DNA from: Betaproteobacteria bacterium
GTDB taxonomy: Bacteria > Pseudomonadota > Gammaproteobacteria > Burkholderiales > Burkholderiaceae_D
Direction: 5' to 3'
Length of the DNA stretch: 41,876 nt
Assembly (NCBI GenBank): GCA_025356395.1
Contig: JANXTA010000135.1
Location: forward strand, 1 to 41,876
The translations under genes and the position numbers were made by a program. The notes under the pieces were generated by a model. The model worked only from the letters and a program-made list of their open reading frames with translations. It did no database searches and was not told where the DNA came from. Shown in pieces: positions 35,951 to 41,876 of the stretch (its first letter is position 1; every line of letters begins with the position of its first letter).

Positions 35951-37252
35951 ATGTTCGTCGGGGTACTGAGCTTCCTGCGGTCCGATGCGACGCTAGCGAT
36001 GATCGCCCGCGCCGCGCAGGGCGCCGCGATGGGCATCGGGGCGGTACTCGTCATCTGGCAGACCTCGCCGATCGACCAAGGCTTCTACTTCGCCTTCATC
36101 AGCTTCGGCATCCTGCTGCAGCTCTGCGACTTCGGGCTTTCCTACGCCAGCCTGCAATCCGCAAGTCACCTGCTGGCGACCTCGCGCATCGCCGCGCTGC
36201 CCGCGCTCGCCGCACTGGCCTTGCGCATCAACGCGGTGGTCACGGGTCTCGCGGCCGTCGTCGTGGCCGTACTGGGCTGGTGGGTGTTCGCACGGACCCC
36301 GGGCGACGCGGTCGTGGCCTGGACGGCGCCGTGGCTCGTGTTCGTCGTCGGCGTCGCCGCCAACCATCTCGCCGCGCCGTATATCTTTCTCGTCGAGGGC
36401 GGCGTCTCGGTGACACGCGCCTGGCGCTTCCGCCTGATCCAGGAAGTCCTGTCGGGCGGTGCGCTGCTGGTGGTCCTGACCGCCGGCCTCGGCCTGTGGT
36501 CCCTGGTCGCGTACTACTGGACCCGCTGCCTGCTGACGGTCGTGTGGATGCGCTGGGGCCCGCTGCTGCGCGTCGATGCGGGCAGCGAGCCGTTCACGTT
36601 GCGACGCTGGCGCACGGAGCTTTGGCCCTTCCAGTGGCGCGTCGGTCTCAGCGCCATCAGCAGCTACCTGGTGTTCCAGGCCTTCGGACCCGTCCTCTTC
36701 GCCTTGCGCGGTCCGGCCGAGGCGGGGCGCTTCTCGCTATCCCTGTCGATGATGAACGCCATCGTCATGGTCACGACCGCATGGCCCATCAGCCAAGCCG
36801 CGCATTTCGGCATCCTGCTGGGACGGCGTCAGGGGCGCGACCTATCGCTGCGCTGGACCCGGTTGCTGATGCAGTCGACGGCGTTCGCCGCGTTCGGCTC
36901 GCTGGTGACCATCGTCGCGTTCATCGTGCTACGGCGCTGGGCGCCCGACGCGATGGGTCGTTTCGCAGGACCGACCACCACGGGACTGCTGATCGCGAGC
37001 GCGATCGCGCATCACGTCATCGCCTGCATCGCGGTCGTCCTGCGCTCCGAGCGACGCGATCCGTTGCTGGTGCTCGGTATCGTCGCCGGCGTCGTGACGC
37101 TGGCCCTGATGACGCTGGCCGCCGTGAGCGGCGAACTCACCTGGATCGCGCTGGCCTATCTACTCTGCACGGCGGCGACGCTGCCGGTCGCGTATTCGAT
37201 CTATCGTCGCTTCGCGTTGCGCCAGCGGGACGCCTGGTCGACGGTGGGTTGA
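35951..37252 (+). CDS. Wzx-like polysaccharide flippase (MATE/MOP superfamily)
   Basis: This protein of about 433 residues has 12 or so hydrophobic helices without a soluble domain. It starts with SFLRSDATLAMIARAAQGAAMGIGAVLV and has the GFYFAFISFGILLQLCDFGLSYA segment typical of the second helix region of polysaccharide-export MOP proteins. It probably moves a lipid-linked oligosaccharide across the inner membrane. ATG 35951 has a GGGGA about 7 nt upstream. An ATG at 35882, overlapping the previous gene by 17 nt, would add 23 residues of unclear nature. It is the last gene of the sugar locus, and its stop abuts that of moaC on the opposite strand. Confidence 0.82.
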   Translation: MFVGVLSFLRSDATLAMIARAAQGAAMGIGAVLVIWQTSPIDQGFYFAFISFGILLQLCDFGLSYASLQSASHLLATSRIAALPALAALALRINAVVTGLAAVVVAVLGWWVFARTPGDAVVAWTAPWLVFVVGVAANHLAAPYIFLVEGGVSVTRAWRFRLIQEVLSGGALLVVLTAGLGLWSLVAYYWTRCLLTVVWMRWGPLLRVDAGSEPFTLRRWRTELWPFQWRVGLSAISSYLVFQAFGPVLFALRGPAEAGRFSLSLSMMNAIVMVTTAWPISQAAHFGILLGRRQGRDLSLRWTRLLMQSTAFAAFGSLVTIVAFIVLRRWAPDAMGRFAGPTTTGLLIASAIAHHVIACIAVVLRSERRDPLLVLGIVAGVVTLALMTLAAVSGELTWIALAYLLCTAATLPVAYSIYRRFALRQRDAWSTVG

Positions 37253-37753
37253 TCAGCCCGTTTGCCACGTCCCCGACTTGCCGCCGCGCTTCTCGATCAG
37301 TCCGACATCGGTGATCGTCATGCCGCGATCGACCGCCTTGCACATGTCGTAGACGGTCAGCAGCCCGACCTGCACGGCGGTCAGCGCCTCCATCTCGACA
37401 CCGGTCTGGCCGGTGCAGGCGACGGTCGCGGTACAGCGCACCGACGATGACGCCTCGTCGATCGCGAGGTCGATCGAGATCTTCGTGATCGCGACGGGAT
37501 GGCACAGCGGGATCAGCTCGCTGGTCCGCTTCGCGCCCTGGATGGCCGCGATGCGCGCGATGCCGAGCACGTCGCCTTTCTTGGCCGTGCCGCTCATGAT
37601 CAGCGCCAGCGTCGCGGGCTTCATCACGATCCGGCCGGTCGCGACGGCGAGCCGCTGGGTCGATGCCTTGGCGCCGACGTCGACCATGTGCGCTTCGCCC
37701 GCCGCATCGAAATGAGTCAGCGTCGGAGAGTCTTCGGTCACGGAGCGGTTCAT
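37253..37753 (-). CDS. moaC: cyclic pyranopterin monophosphate synthase
   Basis: MoaC acts after MoaA in molybdenum cofactor synthesis, forming cyclic pyranopterin monophosphate. The 166-residue length is normal. [44 protein letters not shown] (with the LCHP motif), [27 protein letters not shown] and the Gly-Lys-rich end EKRGGKSG are all present. ATG 37753 fits homologues. An ATG eight codons upstream (37777) is possible. It convergently faces the flippase with directly adjacent stops (TGATCA). Confidence 0.96.
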   Translation of the reverse strand: MNRSVTEDSPTLTHFDAAGEAHMVDVGAKASTQRLAVATGRIVMKPATLALIMSGTAKKGDVLGIARIAAIQGAKRTSELIPLCHPVAITKISIDLAIDEASSSVRCTATVACTGQTGVEMEALTAVQVGLLTVYDMCKAVDRGMTITDVGLIEKRGGKSGTWQTG

Positions 37754-37816
37754 GCGTTGCAGGTCCTGGTGGCGCATCGGGGCGACGCCCGACGGTCGAC
37801 TTGTATGATAACCAGC

Positions 37817-39520
37817 ATGTCCAGCACCACCCGCCGACTCGTCGTGCATCGCTTCACTGCCCTGTCGATGAGTATCCTGCTCGCGTTCCCCGGTCCGGCG
37901 GCTGCGCAGGCAGTGTTCGGTTCCGCACCGCCGCCCACGGCACCGCCGCTGACCATTCGCCCGTCGCTGCCCGACCTCGGCGACGCGGCCAGCGACGACC
38001 TGTCGCCGCTCAGCGAGCGCAAGCTCGGCGACGAGATCATGCGTCAGGCACACGAGGCCGGCGACGTCATGGACGACCCCGAGGCCACCGAATACCTCAG
38101 CCAGTTCGGCGCGAACCTGGTCGCGAACGTGGGCCGTGGCAATTCGTCGCAGGACTTCCAGTTTTTCTTCGTCAACGACGTCAACGTCAACGCCTTCGCG
38201 CTGCCCGGCGGCTACATCGGGATCAACTCGGGTCTGATCGTCGCCACGCAGTCGGAGCCCGAGCTGGCCTCGGTGATGGCACACGAGATGGGGCACGTCA
38301 TCCAGCGCCACATCGCCCGCGCCATCTCGCGCGAGAAACAGACCAACCTGATCGCGCTCGCCGCGACGCTGCTCGGCATGGTCGCGGCCGTGAAGGGCAA
38401 GACGGCGGACGCGGGTCAGGCCGCCATGATGGCGGGGCAGGGCTACGCGATCCAGGACCAGCTCAACTTCGGGCGCGACGCCGAGCGCGAGGCGGACCGC
38501 GTCGGCTTCCAGATCCTGCAGGACGCGCATTACGACGTGAACGCGATGGCCACGTTCTTCGGTCGCCTGCAGCAGGTCACGCGGATCTACGAGACCTCGA
38601 TGCCGGCATTCCTGCTGACCCATCCACTGACGACCGAGCGCATCGCGGACATCCAGAACCGCGTGCGCGAGGCCCCCTATCGACAACGGCCCGACAGCCT
38701 CGACTTCCAGATGGTCCGCGCACGCATGCGCGTGCTGCAGGACACGACGGCGCAGGGACTGCGCGATACGCGGACGGCGTTCGAGGACCAGCTGAAGACG
38801 CGTTCCTATTCGAGCGAAGCGTCTCTGCACTACGGCCTCGCGGTCGTGCTGCTGAAGCAGAACGATCCGAAGCGCGCGCAGCGCGAACTCGACGAGGTTA
38901 TGAAGCGCCTGGCGGCGCCGAACGCGATCGTCGCCAACCTCGCCATCGACGTGAAGCAGGCCTCGGGCGACGCGCCGGCCGCCGTCGCGCTGGCTCTCGC
39001 GGCACGCACCCAGTTTCCCGAGTCGCGGATGATCGCGCAGAACTACGCCGACACGCTGCAGCAGGCCGGCCGGCAAGACGATGCCATCGCCTTCCTGCGC
39101 GATCAGTTGCGGCTCTACAAGAACGAGCCGGTGTTGTACGAGCTGCTTGCGAAGAGCTTCGCGGCGAAGGGCGATCCGATGGTCTCGCACCGACTGCTCG
39201 GCGAGGCCTATCTGCTCCGCGGCAGCATCCGTGCGGCGCTCCAGCAGATGCAGATCGCGCGCACCAGCGCGCCGGTCAACGCGGACTTCTACGAGGTCTC
39301 GCAGATCGACGCGCGGGTCCGCGAGCTGCAGGTCCGGGCCGAAGAATTGCGCAAGGCCGAGCGGGAGAGCGGATCGCACAGTCTCTCGAAGCTCGAGATC
39401 ACGCACAGCGAGGGACCGTCAGCGACGCGTGTCGACGTCGACCCGAAGAGTCAGCGAAGGCCGGGTTTCGAATCCGAACTGAGTCGCGACCTGATGGGAC
39501 GCGATCCGCTGCAGCGGTAG
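37817..39520 (+). CDS. bepA: BepA-like periplasmic M48 metalloprotease with TPR repeats
   Basis: The 567-residue protein has a signal peptide ([10 protein letters not shown]..., cut after AAA near residue 30), an M48 zinc protease domain with [14 protein letters not shown] (His156, Glu157, His160) and downstream [11 protein letters not shown] carrying the third ligand Glu. About 250 residues of helical TPR-like sequence follow (about 320-510). This matches BepA/YfgC, which assists outer-membrane protein (LptD) assembly and degrades stalled forms. An ATG four codons earlier (37805) is an alternative start. The final 102 nt overlap the convergent gene ending at 39419. Confidence 0.9.
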   Translation: MSSTTRRLVVHRFTALSMSILLAFPGPAAAQAVFGSAPPPTAPPLTIRPSLPDLGDAASDDLSPLSERKLGDEIMRQAHEAGDVMDDPEATEYLSQFGANLVANVGRGNSSQDFQFFFVNDVNVNAFALPGGYIGINSGLIVATQSEPELASVMAHEMGHVIQRHIARAISREKQTNLIALAATLLGMVAAVKGKTADAGQAAMMAGQGYAIQDQLNFGRDAEREADRVGFQILQDAHYDVNAMATFFGRLQQVTRIYETSMPAFLLTHPLTTERIADIQNRVREAPYRQRPDSLDFQMVRARMRVLQDTTAQGLRDTRTAFEDQLKTRSYSSEASLHYGLAVVLLKQNDPKRAQRELDEVMKRLAAPNAIVANLAIDVKQASGDAPAAVALALAARTQFPESRMIAQNYADTLQQAGRQDDAIAFLRDQLRLYKNEPVLYELLAKSFAAKGDPMVSHRLLGEAYLLRGSIRAALQQMQIARTSAPVNADFYEVSQIDARVRELQVRAEELRKAERESGSHSLSKLEITHSEGPSATRVDVDPKSQRRPGFESELSRDLMGRDPLQR

Positions 39521-40081
39521 CTGCAACGTGGCCTGCGCCATGCGGATGTGCAGCCGTGCCTCGGGCACCGTCGTCGAGGCCGCATCGACCAGCGACGATG
39601 ACAGGCGGGTGATGGTCTCGTCATCGAGCACGTCGCCGTCGTCGCTGCGCAGCAGTTCGGCGACCAGCGCTGTGTCGTGGTCGTGGACCACGCCCACCAC
39701 GGGCTCACCGCCCATGGCGTGCGCCAGCAGCAGGAAGCGCCCTTCGTCGTCGAGCCAGGCCGCCGACGGCGTCATCGAGACGCCGGTGTGTGCGATCAGC
39801 TCCCACGTCTCGTTCGCCCGCGGATGCAGCCGCCACACGAACGGGGTGTATTCGAGCTCGACGAAGACGCGTTGCGGGCCGTTCTGGAAGATCCACCAGC
39901 GACCGGTCGAGAAATAGTTGCGGTTGATGAAGGCGTTCATCGCCGCATGCGTGATCGGCAGCCGCGGCCCGGCGCTCGCCTCGCCGACTCGCCAGCGACC
40001 GCGCGCGTCGAGCGTGAGCCAGCCGGTGCAGTCGGGCACGTCGGGCCACTTCGCGAGAGCCTGTCTGACCAGATCTTCCAT
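39419..40081 (-). CDS. conserved protein of unknown function
   Basis: I cannot assign a domain with confidence. The 220-residue soluble protein starts MEDLVRQALAKWPDVPDC and contains aromatic-rich stretches (INRNYFSTGRWWIFQNGPQRVFVELEYTP, key Y, W, W, F) and GVSMTPSAAWLDDEGRFLL. It looks like a conserved betaproteobacterial cytosolic family, and coding character (third-position GC, no early stops) is good. Its 3' end overlaps the 3' end of the BepA-like gene by 102 nt on the opposite strand. It starts 28 nt after the YheT-like gene and is likely co-transcribed with it. Confidence 0.75.
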   Translation of the reverse strand: MEDLVRQALAKWPDVPDCTGWLTLDARGRWRVGEASAGPRLPITHAAMNAFINRNYFSTGRWWIFQNGPQRVFVELEYTPFVWRLHPRANETWELIAHTGVSMTPSAAWLDDEGRFLLLAHAMGGEPVVGVVHDHDTALVAELLRSDDGDVLDDETITRLSSSLVDAASTTVPEARLHIRMAQATLQLPLQRIASHQVATQFGFETRPSLTLRVDVDTRR

Positions 40082-40108
40082 TCGTGGACCTTGTTGAGGG
40101 GGAGTCGC

Positions 40109-41113
40109 TCAAGACCCGGATGATAGCGAGGGTCGGGTCGCTTGGGCTTCAGCGAGGAATCGCATGACGTGGCGCGGCATCCAGTCGCCGCCGTCGGGCC
40201 CCGCATCGACGAAGCCGACGTGGCCGCCCTGATCCGGGAATTCGAGCGTGACCGATGGAGAGACCTCGTCGTCTCGCGGCAGCGCGGAAGCCGGCAGGAA
40301 GGGATCGTTGCGCGCGTTGAGGATCAGCGTGGGCACGACGATCTTGCTCAGCAGCGGCTTGCTCGACGCGCGCCGCCAGTAGTCGTCGGCGTCGATGAAG
40401 CCGTGCAGTGGCGCAGTGACGACGTCGTCGAAGTCGTGCAGGTCGCGTGCGGCCTCCATGCGCGTATGGTCGAACAAACCGGGATGCTGGCTGAGCTTCA
40501 GGCGACTCTTGGCCTTCAAGGTGCGCAGGAACATCTTCGCGTAGAGACGGTTCAAGCCACGGCCGAGGCTCGCGCCACCGGCCGTTAGATCGAGCGGCGC
40601 GGAGATCGCGGCCGCGCCGGCAACGATGGTCCGTGCTTCGTCGCCGCGTTCACCCAGCCACTTGAGCACCATGTTGCCGCCGAGCGAGATGCCGACGGCC
40701 AGCAGCGGCGCGTCGCCGGCGCGTTCCGCGGCGACCCGTCGCAGGACCCAGTCGACTTCCGTGCTGTCGCCCGAGTGATAGAAGCGCGGCATGCGGTTCG
40801 GCGTGCCGCCGCAGCCGCGAAAGTGCGGCGCGACGCCGTTCCAGCCGAGCGACGCTGCAGCGTCCATCAGCCCGAGGACGTAGCGGCTCTGCGCACTGCC
40901 TTCGAGGCCATGGAAGACGACCAGCGTCGGGGTGGTGCCGCGTGCCTGCGAGGTCGGCATGCGATCGACGTCGATGAAGTCGCCGTCGGGCGTGTCCCAG
41001 CGTTCGCGGACATAGCGGACCGGCGCACGTCGTGCGAAGAGGGCGGGGACGATCGTCTGCAGATGCGCGCCCGGCAGCCACCAGGGAGCGGTGTGGCTGC
41101 TACCGCGCGTCAA
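40109..41113 (-). CDS. YheT-family alpha/beta hydrolase
   Basis: The 334-residue hydrolase has the YheT/ABHD1-3 signature opening WWLPGAHLQTIVPALF (about 8-23), oxyanion region VVFHGLEGSAQSRYV, HFRGCGGTPN, and nucleophile Ser in AVGISLGGNMVLKWLG. Catalytic Asp is in LNARNDPFLP and catalytic His in DQGGHVGFVD. Members are carboxyl-ester hydrolases of uncertain substrate. The only start consistent with the N-terminus is TTG 41113, which overlaps the upstream stop as TTGA and indicates translational coupling. Confidence 0.87.
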   Translation of the reverse strand: MTRGSSHTAPWWLPGAHLQTIVPALFARRAPVRYVRERWDTPDGDFIDVDRMPTSQARGTTPTLVVFHGLEGSAQSRYVLGLMDAAASLGWNGVAPHFRGCGGTPNRMPRFYHSGDSTEVDWVLRRVAAERAGDAPLLAVGISLGGNMVLKWLGERGDEARTIVAGAAAISAPLDLTAGGASLGRGLNRLYAKMFLRTLKAKSRLKLSQHPGLFDHTRMEAARDLHDFDDVVTAPLHGFIDADDYWRRASSKPLLSKIVVPTLILNARNDPFLPASALPRDDEVSPSVTLEFPDQGGHVGFVDAGPDGGDWMPRHVMRFLAEAQATRPSLSSGS

Positions 41114-41580
41114 TGCAGCGTGCCGCTGGCCGGCGATGGGATGGTCTCGGTGTCCTGGGGCGTGACCGACGCGTGGTGCAGCACCATCCGCCATCCCTGC
41201 GCGCCCTTGAAGAAGACGTGCGTGACGAGCATGTTGATCGACATCGCCTGACCGGTCTGCTGCGCGCCGGGCGGCAGGCCCTCGGTCTTGACGAAGGCCA
41301 TCACGCGCGAAAGCACGCTGTGCACCGAGACCAGCGAGCCCTGCATGATCCGCGGGTCCGACGGCCGGACCGTGATCGGCCCGTTGGACAGGATCTCGCG
41401 CCACGATCCGGCGATCGCCTGATGACCGACGAGGCGCGGTCCGCCGGGATGGATGCAGACGATCTCCTCGTCCTCGGACCAGACCTCCATCAAGGCGTCG
41501 ACATCGCCCGCCTCGAGCGCATCGTAGAACGCGCTCTCGACGGCTTCGGGAGTGGCGTGCAGGCTCTTGAGTTTGACCAT
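41110..41580 (-). CDS. SnoaL-like / NTF2-fold protein
   Basis: This 156-residue protein has the cone-shaped NTF2-like pattern AVESAFYDALEAGDVDALMEVWSEDEEIVCIHPGGPRLVG (about 13-52), a segment GSWREIL, and a final VTHVFFKGAQGWRMVLHHAS strand pair near residue 120-140. Such proteins are commonly annotated as SnoaL-like or ketosteroid-isomerase-related with unknown function. ATG 41580 lacks a clear ribosome site. It is co-directional with, and overlaps, the YheT-like gene. Confidence 0.83.
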   Translation of the reverse strand: MVKLKSLHATPEAVESAFYDALEAGDVDALMEVWSEDEEIVCIHPGGPRLVGHQAIAGSWREILSNGPITVRPSDPRIMQGSLVSVHSVLSRVMAFVKTEGLPPGAQQTGQAMSINMLVTHVFFKGAQGWRMVLHHASVTPQDTETIPSPASGTLH

Positions 41581-41606
41581 GGAGGAAGAGTGACGACGGC
41601 GACGCT

Positions 41607-41876
41607 TCAGCGGTCGGCGACCGGACGCGTGGGGAATGCGGGGGACGTATTCTGCATCGAATCGAACACGCGTCGCGGGGTGATGCCGACGAGACAGTTG
41701 AGATGGCCGAGCGGACAGACGCGTTCGAAGCACGGACTGCAATCGAGATGCAGCCACAGCGTCTTCGCGTGCGGTGACAGCGGCGGCGTGTGTCGCGGGT
41801 CGCTCGACCCGAACAGCGCGACCTGCGGACGCGACAGCGCGGCGGCCACGTGCATCAGTCCCGAGTCGTTGCTGAC
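41607..41876 (-). CDS. waaF: ADP-heptose:LPS heptosyltransferase II, 3' part
   Basis: The gene enters from the right edge and only the last 89 codons are visible. The sequence [17 protein letters not shown] followed by [16 protein letters not shown] is the GT9 nucleotide-sugar binding region. The Cys-rich [17 protein letters not shown] is characteristic of WaaF, which adds the second heptose to the LPS inner core. It ends 26 nt before the SnoaL-like gene on the same strand. Confidence 0.88.
   Translation of the reverse strand, partial: VSNDSGLMHVAAALSRPQVALFGSSDPRHTPPLSPHAKTLWLHLDCSPCFERVCPLGHLNCLVGITPRRVFDSMQNTSPAFPTRPVADR

Noticed and set aside
37754-39406. Long minus-strand open frame continuing upstream of moaC across the BepA-like gene
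   Set aside because: It is open only because it mirrors the high-GC bepA gene. MoaC homologues start at about 37753 and the extra sequence has no recognisable domain.

Overview
The window is high-GC, gene-dense bacterial chromosome. The order recA-recX ... DUF2889-sucC-sucD ... pilA ... moaC-bepA, and a waaF-type heptosyltransferase at the right edge, point to a Gram-negative betaproteobacterium (Burkholderiales/Rhodocyclales-like). The species cannot be named from sequence alone. I see no rRNA, tRNA, CRISPR array, IS transposase or prophage genes.

Left part (1-13.7 kb), housekeeping and transport: an MHS-type MFS symporter with an unusual periplasmic insertion (-), recA and recX, a polar amino-acid ABC transporter operon (binding protein, two permeases, ATPase), an alpha/beta hydrolase whose 5' end looks damaged (-), a divergent CGNR/ABATE regulator facing four AGTTAC-type repeats, an M20 peptidase, a DUF2889 protein, and sucC/sucD. 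A small mobile-looking unit (GIY-YIG nuclease ORF between inverted palindromic repeats) sits between sucC and sucD. An empty copy of the same palindrome lies inside the ABC transporter operon.

Centre (13.9-19.6 kb), type IV pilus: a PP2C phosphatase, a double-FHA protein and a GAF-MshEN-T2SSE ATPase, followed by two paralogous pilins. The second pilin has a textbook sigma-54 promoter and a strong intrinsic terminator. The next ORF reads straight through that terminator.

Right-centre (19.6-37.25 kb), surface-sugar locus of 15 co-directional genes, many joined by 4-nt ATGA/GTGA overlaps. It encodes the complete front end of CDP-3,6-dideoxyhexose synthesis (RfbF, RfbG, RfbH with its Fe-S cysteines and His-for-Lys change), an SDR, a TPP-dependent enzyme, a NeuB-family synthase, a sugar C-methyltransferase-like protein, a FkbM methyltransferase fused to a Rossmann domain, an FAD oxidoreductase, two GtrA proteins, one GtrB-like GT2, two GT-C-like polytopic proteins and a flippase. 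The best reading is synthesis of a branched or extended deoxysugar, its loading on a lipid carrier, flipping and periplasmic transfer. The position between pilA and moaC makes pilin a possible acceptor.

Right end (37.25-41.9 kb): moaC (-), a BepA-like periplasmic M48 peptidase with TPRs (+), then on the minus strand an unrecognised conserved protein, a YheT-type hydrolase, a SnoaL-like protein and the 3' part of waaF.
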